Assembly (NCBI GenBank): GCA_947044365.1
Contig: OX345644.1
Span: 5,710,577-5,774,576, forward strand
Source: Petrosia ficiformis
Taxonomy: Eukaryota > Porifera > Demospongiae > Haplosclerida > Petrosiidae
Length of the DNA stretch: 64,000 nt
Direction: 5' to 3'
In this document: in pieces, positions 21,312 through 34,570 of the stretch
Layout: each line of letters opens with the position of its first letter
Numbering within the stretch: the stretch's first letter is position 1
Notes under the pieces: model-generated
Database searches by the model: none
What the model was told of the DNA's origin: nothing
What the model saw: only the letters and a program-made list of their open reading frames with translations
Position numbers and translations under genes: made by a program

Positions 21312-23660
21312 ACACTTCACTAGCCAAATAACATTTCCAAGAGATCAAAGGTTTCCATAGTTACAGAATTTAATCTCCTTGTATATATTGAAAACCCCTG
21401 TGTGTCAGTGTATCTCAATGTCATATAACTATGCAATATACAATGTCAAGATTGGGATAGATTATAGCTTCAAATAAATAGGTACTTTTATATTCATAAC
21501 CTTATGTAACCTACCATAGTAGAGTATATATTACTACAGGCAGTTTGTAACTCTGGCAGTAAGTAACACTAATCACCAATTCAAATATTTTGTAACGATA
21601 TATATAGTTATTATTATTATTACGTAATGTGTTTTGTTAATGTATTTAGTATATATACTAATAATTATGATTATAATAATTATAGATATGAAGTAAAAAG
21701 CAATTGTTAAAATAATCCGAGTTAGTTATATGACAAGTACAATTACACTATTGAAAACAGACCATATCAGTACATGTCTTATATCATAACAAGGAAATAT
21801 ACTTCTCTTATCTTGTGATCATTCTTTCTTCAAAAGCATTGACAGAGAGAGCTAAACACATGCATAATTATGAAAGTGGTTTTTTGTAAAGAATTCCAAA
21901 TTCCATGGAACAAATAAAACCAAATTTAATAATTTATGCAGAGATTGTAGTTTGGTGGGTATATCAATTTTGTAGGCCACTTGCCCTACTTGATCATGCT
22001 GTAAATATTCCACTGTTTATAATAGATGTATAAATACAAATATTTTTTTTGCAGAAGGCAGCGACGTGACTCATTCTGCGTTCCTCATTGTGGGAACATC
22101 CAATATGACTGTTAATAAATTAAAACCAATGTACCAGTTGTATATGGGATCACTACCTTTTGAGTTTATGGAAGAAGTAAAACAAATGAAATTGAGGAAT
22201 ACATATAAATATTGTGAAATTACATCTTCATCCTTCAAAGGAAACATACAATATCATCTAGCATGTAATTTCCAGTAAACATGCAACTGCATTGCACATT
22301 TCCCAGTCTGATCTATTGAATATCCATTCATGTCTGTGGCTTTCATACCCGTGCATTGCGGTTGGGTGTATATGGCTGCAATATGCTATATATAATACAT
22401 GGCGGTAACTTTGATGTACTTGTTTACTACATGCAGTCTATATAATATAATAATTACATATAATACAAGTAATACATTATACACACAGATTGATAGAGAA
22501 AAAATCTTCTTCCTTCTTATGATATCATACACTATGTAGGATATGGTCTCTCTATTCAATAGTGTTATTACATTGCATTTGTGATATAACTCAATTATCA
22601 GGACATTTCCTTTTTCAAATGAATTGGTATGCATTTAGTGTGCTCTGGCATGTAATATATACTCAAGTCAACCCACATGCAACTTGATTACACACTGCTT
22701 AGTCTGATCTATTATGAACATATCCAATCATGTCATACCCACATGTGTTGGGTGCATGTGGTGTATATAACACCTGTGAGTACCTTTGATGCATATGTTA
22801 ACTACTAGTGTATATATGTAATATAATATGTATGTGTATACAAATACAGTTTATACACATATATAATAATGATAATCACAATACTCTTAAAGTTTCTTTT
22901 AGCAAGTTAATACTCTGTCACTATATATATATACATGTAGTAATGATAATGTAGGGTTGAATTCAGCTCAACCATTATTTTTCAAATCATTTATTTTACC
23001 AGACTTGTCTCTCTGCTGATCACACATTCTTCAGACATACACAAAATATGGAGGATAATGGTGCAGGTAAAAAAAAAGGGAAAAATATTGTCATTAAAGT
23101 AACACTATATAAGAAATGAAAGACCCAAAATGTGTGAATCATGATTTGTTTAACTATAATAATAATTATGAGTATTTGCTCTTTGTAGTTGTTATGCAAA
23201 TATAGAATTATTTTGAAAGCAAAAAACAGGATGTAAAACAAGATGTCCCTAACAGTGTGTCACTGTTAAAGCTGCTAAGTAAACCATTCACATGTGATTA
23301 TATAGAGAGCTCACATTATCCACATTGCATGCCATCAATGATTAAGAGCATGATGTACATCAATATGTAAAAATACAATTCATAGAAGCAATAAAAAGGT
23401 TTTACGGTTGGCTAACAAGATTCTGAGTAACGAAATTTTAAAAATTCCACATAATAACCCTATACATATAAATGATTGTTTATATATGAGATTGTATGAT
23501 GTTAAAGGAATCCATAACTGTAAAGCCACAAACACCTTCTTCCCACACTAACTACATGTGTAGTAAAATTATAATAGCCCTGAAAATTCTGCTATACTGT
23601 TCTATTGAAGTCTAATTCAAACAGCTAGGAGAATCAATTCTCACATGCAGGAAACTGATA
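21312..23660. repeat. Segmental duplication, unit 1
   Basis: Successive blocks of this unit recur in the same order and orientation in 27310-32580: 21312-22020 with 27310-28090, 22040-22650 with 28110-28720, 22650-22860 with 29056-29230, 22940-23380 with 31257-31710, and 23397-23650 with 32345-32580. The second unit is longer only because of insertions. No conserved coding frame. Confidence 0.75.
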
Positions 23661-24612
23661 TATCTCATACAATAACATCAATGTTCCTTGCTCTTTTATT
23701 AAAGAAAGCAGCAAGGTGTCTCATTCTGCATTCTGGTAATTGAGTTATACAATGTAATAACACTATTGAATAGAGAGACCGTATCCTACATAGTGTATGA
23801 TATCATAAGAAGGAAGAACATTTTTTCTCTATCATTCTGTGTATATAATGTATTACTTGTATTAGCACTATCAGATCTGAAAACCTCTCTATAGCAAAAA
23901 ACAGTAGAAATTTCCCTATTTAAAGCCAATAAAAAATAACACATTTCAGGTGCTTGAAATGTAATGATGGTAAATGACATGAAAACTACTGAATTCAAAT
24001 CCCACATTATCATAATTATGCAGTATTTGCTAAAATAGAAATTTAGGTGAGCACACTAAATGCATACCAATTCATTTGAAAAAGGAAATGTCCTGATAAT
24101 TGAGTTATATCACAAAAGCAATGTAATAACACTATTGAATAGAGAGACCATATCCTACATAGTGTATGATATCATAAGAAGGAAGAAGATTTTTTCTCTA
24201 TCAATCTGTGTGTATAATGTATTACTTGTATTATATGTAATTATTATATTATATAGACTGCATGTAGTAAACAAGTACATCAAAGTTACCGCCATGTATT
24301 ATATATAGCATATTGCAGCCATATACACCCAACCGCAAGTGCACGGGTATGAAAGCCACAGACATGAATGGATATTCAATAGATCAGACTGGGAAATGTG
24401 CAATGCAGTTGCATGTTGACTGGAAATTACATGCCAGATGATATTGTATCTTTCATCATACTACTTCGAAGGATCAAGATGTAATTTCACAATATTTATA
24501 TGTATTCCTCAATCTCATTTGTTTTACTTCTTCCATAAGCTCAAAAGGTATTCAGGCCATATACAACTGGTACATTGGTTTTAATTTATTAATAGTCATA
24601 TTGGATGTTCCA
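22095..24612. repeat. Large inverted repeat, arms about 550 bp, spacer about 1.4 kb
   Basis: 22095-22645 is repeated in reverse at 24055-24612. The best-matched part, 22386-22634 against 24060-24308, has open frames of 82 codons differing at a single residue (Cys against Ser), so the arms are nearly identical there. Confidence 0.85.
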
Positions 24613-25530
24613 GGACATTTCCTTTTTCAAATGAATTGGTATGTATTTAGTGTGCTCACTTAAATTTCTATTTTAGCAAATACTGCTTATGATAATGTGG
24701 GATTTGAATTCAATAGTTTTCATGTCATTTACCATCGTTGCATTTCAAGCACCTGAAATGTGTAATATTTTATTGGCTTTAAATAGGGACATTCCTACTG
24801 TTTTACGCTATGGAGGTTTTCAGATATGATAGTGCTGATACACAACAAGAAACAATGCTACACATAGCATATTATGATTTATAGGCATGGATAATGGTGC
24901 AGGTAAAAATATAGTGAAAAATATTGTCAGTAAAACTATAATAAAAACATTTTATAAGAAATAAAAGACCCAAAAAAGTATGAATCATTGTAAAAACTGA
25001 TTTGTTTTTTTAGCTATTGTTATAATTATGAGTATTTGCTCTTTATAGTTGTTATGCAAATATAGAATTATTTTGAAAGCAAAAAACAGGATGTAAAACA
25101 AGATGTCACTAACAGTGTGTCACTGTTAAAGCTGCTAAGTAAACCATTGACATGTGATTATATAGAGAGCTCACATTATCCACATTGCATGCCATCAATG
25201 ATTAAGAGCATGATGTACATCAATATGTAAAAATACAATTCATAGAAGCAACAAAAAGGTTTTACGGTTGGCTAACAAGATTCTGAGTAACAAAATTTTA
25301 AAAAATTCCACATAATAACCCTATACATATAAATGATTGTTTATATATGAAATTGTATCACTCTATATGAAATCCATAACTGTAAAGCCACAAACACCTT
25401 CCCACACTAACTACATGTGTAGTAAAATTACCTGAAACTTCTGCTATACTGTTCTATTGAAGTCTAATTCAAACAGCTAAGAGAATCAATTCTCACATGC
25501 ATAAACTGATATATCTCATAAAATAACATC
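22940..25530. repeat. Direct duplication within the intergenic mosaic
   Basis: 23000-23650 and 24890-25530 share long identical stretches (for example the block ending GGTTTTACGGTTGGCTAAC). A third copy lies at 31257-31710 plus 32345-32580. Confidence 0.8.
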
Positions 25531-26343
25531 AATTTTTGGAGGGTTTGTGTGATAGCATAAACATGTCATGCTAGGTAGTTAGCAGTCTTGCATGACATAT
25601 GGAATCTCTCCTCCGGCTGAAACCCTGAATTGCTATGTTTTATAGCCAACAATGTTTACTTGTTAATATATGTACTCCTGATATATTTTATACTGTGGTT
25701 ACCTGTATGTGTCTGTTTTGAGTAGTGAAATGTAATGTGTGGTAGTTTAAGGTCATAAGATTAGTACATGATTTTACTGTAACTTGTTATTGAAGCAATG
25801 GATTGAAATCTCATATCAAAAAGAATGGGAAACATAATTATAGAAAATGATGGAAATAAAAAGATTATCTATCAGTCAATCCATACTGAAAATAATAAAA
25901 AAAATTTTTAAAAATGAAAGAGTATGTAGGGATATATATCAAAACCGAAAAAGCACAGGAACAAGATGGGTTTGGCAACAAAATGAAATACCACTTCCAC
26001 ATAACAACCGTACATAAGTATCACTTTGTGTTTTGCCTTTACTCTAGCTGTGTATACTTATGTAGGATTGTTACACATAAACGGAAGACATACATCAGCT
26101 AACAAGATTATGGTTAATTGCATTACAGTTTGACCTTTGCATGCATTTGACTTTAATATGTCTATGTAAAGGTATGTAATTCAATAAGTGTAACCATAGT
26201 ATATTTATTTATTTGGTTTAGATAAAATTACAAGCATGTAAATTCCATAAACATGCAAGTATGTCATTCTAATATAGACAGTATGAACATAAAGTCGCAA
26301 GTTTGGAATGACCTCAAATTAGGATGTGCTGACTTTATATGTA

Positions 26344-26375
<32 letters not shown>

Positions 26376-27309
26376 TATGTATATATAGTTTAAGGTCATA
26401 AGGTTAGTATATGATTTTACTGTAACTTGTTATTGAAGTGATGGATTGAAATTTCATATATCAAAAAAGAATGAGAAACATAATTATATGAAGATTATTG
26501 GTCAATCCATACTGAAATTATGAAAATATCATTGTGAATGTGAACTCCCTTCTGTGTAACTTTAGCACTAGTTATATTAGTAGAAGATCTTTGGGACAAT
26601 TATAATTATAAACATAAGGGTTACCGATTTTATCAAAAGAAATACAGGATATTAAAACCAAAAATAGTGGTAGATGGTATTTTCATAATAATATAATATT
26701 ATATATATATATATATATAGTTATAATTATATGTATATATATATACTTAGTTACAAGGTGCAATCTTCCTGACTCTTCATGCTGCCTACTATTCTCAGTC
26801 TGTAGCTAGAGCACAGATTCTTTTACATGCCATGTGTATTAATTGACCAAGAAAATGTCAAATAATTGTAGTATACATTAACAGAAGCGATTAACTATGT
26901 TTTGAAATATTTGCTAAGTCATTAATGCACATAACACATACATGTGTTGCTTCATAAACACAACATATAAAACATACAAATAACACATATTGACATGTAC
27001 GAATAACAGATACAGATTTTACATTTTACAACTTTGGATTCTTGGAGGGAAATTCATCAATTTTTCACTTATTTTTCTTACTGTTGCTTTGTGGTGACTA
27101 TATGTATGCTGATGGCAATCATGACATTAGTGATTATTGTCTCTAACTTTTTGTGTCACTCTTTTTTTAATTTATCCTCTTAACATCTCTCCCTCACCAG
27201 AATTAGGGAGAAAACGATTAATATACATCACATATGCATCCACAGATTCTTTTATGCAACTTCAAAGTAACATGAAATGGCAGACACTTGAATGAAAGCA
27301 CCGGCCAAC
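25531..27309. other. Intergenic stretch, no gene seen
   Basis: Contains a weak copy of the CAAAACCCAAAAAGC repeat (about 25890-26080, compare 34236), a repeated GTTTAAGGTCATAAG segment (25746 and 26388) and (TA)n tracts at 26345-26380 and 26690-26745. Confidence 0.55.
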
Positions 27310-28964
27310 TTCACCAGCCAAATAACATTTCCAAGAGATCAAAGGTTTCCAAAGTTAAAGAATTTAATCTTCTTGTATATATTGAAAACCCCTGTGTGTC
27401 AATGTTTTGTCAGTGTATCTCATTGTCATTATAACATATAATTATGCAATATATGATGTCAAGGTTGGGATAGACTATACCTTCAAATAAATAGGTACTT
27501 CTATATTCATAACTTTTTGTAACCTACCATAGTAGAGTATATACTACTACAGGCAGTTTGTAACTCTGGCGGTAAGTAACGCTAATCACCAATTAAAATA
27601 TATTGTAACGATATTATATAGTTATTATTATTATGTAATGTGTTTTGTTAATGTATTTACTAATAATTATGATTATAATATATAACATGTGCATATAATT
27701 ATAGATATCATTGATAAGTAAAAAGTATTTTCTAAACTAAAATTTGAAGAGCAGGAATTGAATTTCATTTGTTAAAATAAGCCATTAATTGAGTTAGTTA
27801 TATGACAAGTACATTAACACTATTGAAAACAGACCATATCCTGCTTATATCTAGTACATGTCTTATTATCATAACAAGGAAATATACTTCTCTTATCGAT
27901 ATCTTGTGATCATTCTTTCTTCAAAAGCATTGACAGAGACAACTAAATACATAATTATGAAAGTGGTTTTATGTAGAGAATTCCAAATTCCATGGTACAA
28001 ATATTTAATAATAATTTATGCAGAGATTGTAGGCCACTTCCCCTATTTGATCATGCTGTAAATATACCACTGTTTATAATAGATGCATAAATAAATACAA
28101 ATATAATTCCTTGTTCTTTTATTAATTAAAGAAGGCAGCAAGGTGACTCATTCTGCGTTCTTCATTGTGGGAACATCCAATATGACAATTAATACACTAA
28201 AACCAATGTACCAGTTGTATATGGCCTGACTTCCTTTTGAGTTTATGGAAGAAGTAAAACAAATGAGATTGAAGAATACATATAAATATTGGGAAATTAC
28301 ATCTTCATCCTTCAAAGCAGTATGATGAAACATACAATATCATCATCTAGTATGTAATTTCCAGTCAACATGCAACTGCATTGCACATTTCCTAGTCTGA
28401 TCCATTGAATATCCAATCATGTGTGTGTCTTTCATACCCATGCACTTGCGGTTGGGTGTATATGGCTGCAAATGCTATATATAATACATGGCGGTAACTT
28501 TGATGTACTTGTTTACTACAGGCAATCTATATAATATAATAATTACATATAATACAAGTAATACATTATATACAGAGATTAATAGAAAAAAATGTTCTTC
28601 CTTCTTATGATATCATACGCTATGTAGGATATGGTCTATCTATTCAATAGTGTTATTGCATTGTATAACTCAATTACCAGGACATTTCCTTTTTCAAATG
28701 AATTGGTATGTATTTAGTGTGCTTTCTTAAACTTCTATTACGTAGCTAATAATGCATATGACAGTGTGGGATTTGAATTCAATAGTTTTCATGTCATTTA
28801 CATTACGTTACATTTCATGCACCTGAAATGTGTAATTTTTTATTGGCTTTAAATAGGGAAATTCCTATATACTGTTTTATGCCATTGAGGTTTTCAGATC
28901 TGATAGTCCTGATACACAACAAGAAACTATGCTACATATAGTATATTATTATATATAAGGCATG

Positions 28965-29045
28965 AGAGAATTACTGGGAAAATTTAGGAGTCTGATTAGG
29001 GATTGAACCCAGGATCTATAATATGTTCTACAGCTAACAGGTACA
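28965..29045 (-). mobile_element. tRNA-derived SINE fragment
   Basis: Minus strand carries GGGTTCAATCCCTAATCAGA, a Pol III B-box followed by the same CAGA..CATTTTC-type tail seen in SINE copies at about 52100 and 56690. Only a fragment. Confidence 0.5.
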
Positions 29046-29300
29046 TCAATCTTATCTGGCATGTAATATATACTCAAGTCAGCCCACATGCAACTTGATT
29101 ACACATTGCTCAGTCTGATCTATTATGAACATCCAATCATGTCTATACATGCATGTGAGTATCTTTGATACATATGATAGCTATTAGTGTATATTTGTAA
29201 TAAATTATAATATGTATGTATATACATATACACATATATAATATTTATTATTATACACAATATATTATACATAAAGAAGTATGATGAAAAATCCTTTTTT

Positions 29301-29806
29301 TATGGCCCGTAGGGCCATCCCTATGATTGCTTTCCCACGGGTTCGATGTATGTTTATATTTTATGTAGTAAAACAGTGATCACCCAAGTAAGCCATAACT
29401 GTCTATTTTCACTCGTATCTCAAAATTAATAATTATCCCATAAGCCTGATTTTCGCAAATTCGGTCACATATAATATATATAATTATGTTTGTGTCACCT
29501 ACGCGAGTATGGGTTGTATACGTAGTTAAGGAAGTTACATCATTCCCGGGGGCTCGGTCAATTAATGGGCGTGGCGCGTAAAAGAATGTAACTAATAGCT
29601 AGCTATTCTGCCTGAAATATATTCCTAAAGTTCTACAAGGTCCTTTGAAAGGTCAGGAGAGTAGATAATCAAAATAATAACTATAATAAGCTGTTGTCTT
29701 TCATGCTTGATAAAGTCAGCCATGATTACTGAATTCTGGACACCACAAAGCAGTCATAAGGATACTTTTATCTTCACTTAAATTTGTAAAGCAATCATAG
29801 GGATGT
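29301..29806 (+). mobile_element. 0.5-kb TIR element (family 1)
   Basis: Begins with the palindrome ATGGCCCGTAGGGCCAT, then ATCCCTATGATTGCTTT; ends AAAGCAATCATAGGGAT, its exact inverse. Contains CACGGGTTCGATG near the left end, which resembles a Pol III B-box. No ORF. Confidence 0.75.
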
Positions 29807-30367
29807 TTTTTTCTCTATATACACTTGTTTCCAGTCAACATGCAACTGCATTGCACATTTCATAGTTTGATCTATTGAATATCCAATCATGTTTGTGGCT
29901 TTTATGCATTCCTGTGCACTGGCAATTGGGTGTGTATGGCTCCAATATGCTATATATAATACATGGCAGTAACTTTGATGTACCAGTTTACTACATGCAG
30001 TATATCAAATATAATAATACAAGTAATACATTATATACACAGAATGATAGAGAAAAAAATGAATGATAGAGAAAAAATGTTCATGATATCATACACTATG
30101 TAGGATATGGTCTCTCTATTCAATAGTGTTGTTACATTGTATTTGTGATATAACTCATTTATCAGGACGTTTCCTTTTTCAAATGAATTGATATGTATTA
30201 GCAGGCTCACTTAAATTTCTATTTTAGCATATGATAATGTGGGATTTGAATTCAATAGTTTGCATTTCAAGCACCTGAAAGGTGTAATTTTTATTGGCTT
30301 TAAATAGGAAAATTCCTACTGCTTTATGCTATGGAGGTTTTCATACCAACATGTGTTAGGTGCATAT

Positions 30368-30778
30368 CACTGCAAAACATAAATCATTAAAATAACCATT
30401 TTATTGGGTTAGTACAGTTGCAATTGGAATATCATGATTTTCAAATTAGTTTGTCAACTATCATAGAGGATATAGTGGCCATGACTACATGCATGTATGT
30501 TTTTATAACATAATGTGCACCAAGTATTGGAAAGTATAAATTAAATTATGTGTTTGCGGGTTTACAAAACGTTTTGGGAGACAGATACAATTACATGTAC
30601 TTTAGTATAAATTATACTAAATCTTTGACATGAAATATGAGTAGACAGCACCCTAAAGTTATAGTGATTCAACTATAATGTACAAAGTATATATAAGATG
30701 TATGTATTCAACTAATGGTTCAATTCTTGCAACTGTACTAACCATTAAATTAGTTATTTTAACTATTTTTTTGCAGTG
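30368..30778. mobile_element. CACTG-ended MITE (family 3)
   Basis: Left CACTGCAAAACATAAATCAT...GGTTAGTACAGTTGCAA; right is its inverse ending TTTTTTTGCAGTG. Terminal repeats about 60 bp. Relative of 31722-32348. 411 bp, no ORF. Confidence 0.75.
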
Positions 30779-31125
30779 TATGGCGGTTATAACACTTGAG
30801 TACCTTTGATGGGCTATTAGTGTATATATAATTATATATATAATATAATATATATGTATATACATATACACATATATAATAATTATAATTATACGCAATA
30901 TATTATACATAATAATAATGCACAATATATTACATGTGATTAGAATACAAAACATAAGAAAAATGTTCTTTCCTTCTTATGATATCAGACATTAAGTAGG
31001 AAAGGGTTTAAGTACATGTGATATAACTCAATTAACAGGATATTTCATTTTCCAAATGAATTGGTATATATATATACTTAATATGTTCTCTTAAAGTTTC
31101 ATTTTAGTATGTGAATACTCTGTCA

Positions 31126-31129
<4 letters not shown>

Positions 31130-31186
<57 letters not shown>

Positions 31187-31198
31187 TATATATATATA

Positions 31199-31256
<58 letters not shown>
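31130..31256. repeat. (TA)n microsatellite
   Basis: About 125 bp of alternating TA inside duplication unit 2; the same site in unit 1 has only about 10 bp of TA. Confidence 0.9.
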
Positions 31257-31259
<3 letters not shown>

Positions 31260-31721
31260 TGTGGTAATGATAATGTAGGGTTTGAATTCAGTTCAACCAT
31301 TATTTTTAAAATCATTTATTTTACCAGACTTGTCTCTCTGCTGATCACTCTTTCTTCAGACATAAACAAAAAATGGAGGATAATGATGAAGGCAAAAATG
31401 TAGAAAAATATTGTCATTAAAGTAACACTGTAATAAAAACATTTTATAAGAAATAAAAGACCCAAAAAGTATGAATCATTGTAAAAACTGATTTGTTTTT
31501 TTAACTATTGTTATAATTATGAGCATTTGCTCTTATACAAATATAGTTGAAAGCAAAAAACAGGATGTAAAACAAGATATCAATAACAGTGTAAGTACTA
31601 GTGTCACTGTTAAAGCTGCTAAGTACACGTGATTATGTAGAGCTCCCATATCCACATTGCATGCCATCATAATCTATATGAAAACACACAATTCATACAA
31701 GCAACAAAATGTGTTGAAGCA

Positions 31722-32348
31722 CACTGTAAAAAATAATAGGTTATTTTAACCTTCAGTTGGTTACAGGAGTTTCAATGTAAATCTATTTTCCTGAATGTTG
31801 ATTTGTTTTTCCTGTTTGGTGACATTTACAAATCACAGTTCATTTGATCTTGATCTTCATAAAGTACATGTTGTAATAAGCCATATGGTAACAAATATAT
31901 TAATATGTTGCTATATACACGTACAACATAGTATTATAGGTGGTGTATCATATTAGTATTCCAATTCTAACATATGCGAAAACAACAGATGTTACTTGCT
32001 CATTCCAGAGTAATTAGTACAATTATGTACATGAATTTGTAATTATAATAGTAAATAAAATCTGTTGTACTCCACAGAAATTAGAGAAGTTGGCAGACAT
32101 TGTATGTAATTACTAAGTGATTTACATATACTATGTTTGAAGTAGATTGTATTATTTTTGGTACCATTCTATATTATGGCATATACCCTATATACTAATA
32201 GTAAATTACTACTTGTAAACACCTATAATATAATAACAAGAAAAGAAATCAATATTAATTTACATAGTCTGAGGAGTATATTATTAATATTGTGTTGAAA
32301 CTCACATAACCAAATGAGTGTTAAAATAACCCATTAATTTTTACAGTG
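31722..32348. mobile_element. CACTG-ended MITE (family 3) with visible empty sites
   Basis: Left CACTGTAAAAAATAATAGG and TTATTTTAAC; right reversed CACTGTAAAAATTAATGGG and TTATTTTAAC. Uninterrupted versions of the insertion site exist at about 23385 and 25245 (AGAAGCAATAAAAAGG and AGAAGCAACAAAAAGG). 627 bp, no ORF. Confidence 0.8.
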
Positions 32349-33235
32349 CAACAAAACGTTTTACGGTGGGCTAACAAGATTCTGAGAAACAAAATTTCAT
32401 AAATTACACATAATTAACCCTGTACATATAAATGCTTGTTTATAAATGAGGAGCGTATGATGTTAATGTTTCTTGATAACACACTATGGAATCCATAACT
32501 ATGAAACCACAAACACCTTCCCACACTAACTACATGTGTAGTAAAATTATAATAGCCCAGAAAATTCTGCTATACTAATAATTATGATTATAATATGTGT
32601 ATATAATTATAGATATCAATGATAAGTAAAAAGTATTTTCTAAACTAAAATTTGAAGAGCAGCAATTGAATTTCATTTGTTAAAATAAGCCATTGATTGA
32701 GTTATATGACAAGTACAATATTACACCTTTGAAAACAGATGATATCCTGCTTATTTTATAGTACATGTCTTATTATCATAACAGGGAAATATCCTTCTCT
32801 TATCTTGTGATCAGGGAATTTAATTATGCATGCGCATTTGTATACTCGAAACATATGGAAGTGGAAGTGCGTGTTGCATTGTAATTGTAATAACATTTGT
32901 GAGCGAAAACATTCTTATAGTGATGAATATAATAATTATTAATCCATTGTATATTATTATAATGGTTGACACAGTGACTGACACTACTTCTTGTAGGACT
33001 GCAGCCAGTGCTGTAAGTGAAATAGAGAATATACATCATCTGTAAGTGAAAGAGAATGATAATCAATACATAAATACAAAAGACTGACCTTCATTGATGA
33101 ACAAATTGTAATGCATTTATGATTTCATAATGATATATAGTATCTGTATTTCATAATGATATATAGTATTCCTGCAATCCACAAAAAAATATTGACACCA
33201 TTCAGAAAAAAAAACAATGAAAACAAGAATAATAA

Positions 33236-33373
33236 AAAACATTTTCAATAAAAGTGAAAGAAGATGTAGGGATGTCAAAACCCAAAAAGCATGCAAACAA
33301 GGTTGGGAAGCCAACATAGGACCCAAAATTAAACAAACCACATCTTCTTTCACTTTTATTGAAAATGTTTTTT
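33236..33373. repeat. Hairpin repeat next to family 1 element
   Basis: AAAACATTTTCAATAAAAGT plus GAAAGAAGATG at the left is repeated in inverse at the right end, about 31 matching bases. The interior shares CAAAACCCAAAAAGCATGC with 34236-34570 and 60640-60725. Confidence 0.75.
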
Positions 33374-33376
33374 TAT

Positions 33377-33837
33377 TATGGCCCGTAGGGCCATCCCTAT
33401 GATTGCTTTCCCACGGGTTCGATGTATGTTTATATATATATATTCTTGTGTCACTTACGCGAGTATGCGTTGTATACGTAGTTAAGGAAGTTACGTCATT
33501 TCCGGGGGCTCGGTCAATTAATGGGCTTGGCGCGTAATAGAACGCGCGCTCTACAGAGTACAGACAAGAGTTATTAACTCTTGTCTGTACTCTGTAGAGC
33601 GCGCGTTCTATTACAAGAGTAGAAGAAAGAAAGCTGTAGCTCTACTAGCTTATGTAGAAACTGGAACTAATAGCTGGCTATTCTTCCTGAAATATATTTC
33701 TAAAGTTCTAGAAGGTCTTTAAAAGGTAAGGAGAGTAGATAATCGAAATAATAACTATAGTAGGCTGTTGTGTTTCAGGCATGATAAAGTTAGCCATGAT
33801 TACTGAATGCTGGACACCACAAAGCAATCATAGGGAT
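33377..33837 (+). mobile_element. 0.5-kb TIR element (family 1) carrying an 81-bp palindrome
   Basis: Same ends as the copy at 29301. After GTGGCGCGTAA-like sequence it gains a palindrome with 40-bp arms (33534-33573 and 33575-33614) that the other copies do not have; they show only one arm-like segment. Confidence 0.78.
33534..33614. repeat. 81-bp near-perfect palindrome
   Basis: Arms of 40 bp pair base for base around a single T at 33574, from GTAATAGAACGCGCGCTCTA outward to its inverse TAGAGCGCGCGTTCTATTAC. Checked position by position; pairing stops at 33533/33615. Confidence 0.92.
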
Positions 33838-34235
33838 ACGTTTTTCTCTATATACACTTGTTATTCTTATAATAATAATTATAATAACTATTTATATATA
33901 TTAAAAGTTTAAAACCATTGCATAATGATAATATAATTGGAATACAGTATACAACTTGTAGTATTGTCTTGTCGGACTGCAGACAATACGATAAATGAAA
34001 TAGAAAATAGGCATCATCTGTAGGTGAAAGAGAATGATCATCAATTTATAAATAATTGACATACACAAAAGGCTGACCTTCAATGATGTACAAGCCATGT
34101 AATTATGTCTATGTAGTATGTAATTATGCTCCAATCATTGAGGTGTTAATGCAATTATGATTGTATAATTGTATAATATCATAATAATGTAATCTACAAA
34201 TTATCCACCATCCACTGAAACAATGGAAACAACAA

Positions 34236-34570
34236 TACTAAAAAAGATTTCGATAAAAAATGAAAGAAGAGGTGGGGGACATCAAAACCCAAAAACATTG
34301 TGAACAAGGTTGAGATGGTACTAACACAGGAGGTTAACGTATGACCCAAAATTAAACAAACCATGCACTTTCATATAACCCTACATAGAACAGCTCTTTT
34401 GTTTGTTTTTTTTGCTAGCAGTGTATGTACATATGTAGGATTATATTATGGAATGATTGGTTTAATTTTGAGTCATGTATTAACCTTCTTTTAGTACTAT
34501 CTCGACTTTGTCTGCGTGCTTTTTGGGTTTTAATGTCCCTATACATCATGCTTCATTTATTATTTTTACT
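34236..34570. mobile_element. Foldback element with about 150-bp arms (family 4)
   Basis: Left arm with ACATCAAAACCCAAAAACAT, GAGATGGTACTAACA and TATAACCCTACATA is mirrored by the right arm (TATGTAGGATTATA ... TTTTTGGGTTTTAATGTCCC). Central loop about 45 bp. Single-arm copies lie at 33236, 25890 and 60640. Confidence 0.75.

Larger units (their letters stand above)
27310..32815. repeat. Segmental duplication, unit 2, expanded by insertions
   Basis: Counterpart of 21312-23660. Insertions relative to unit 1 are a SINE (about 28965-29045), a 0.5-kb TIR element (29301-29806), a partial repeat of the unit itself (29830-30345), a CACTG-ended element (30368-30778), a long (TA)n (31130-31256) and a second CACTG-ended element (31722-32348). 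The segment 32575-32815 repeats 27660-27915. Confidence 0.7.

Noticed and set aside
22386..22634. 82-codon ORF repeated at 24060-24308 as a possible gene pair
   Set aside because: Related copies at about 28490-28700 and 29900-30170 are frame-broken, as expected for a non-coding repeat.
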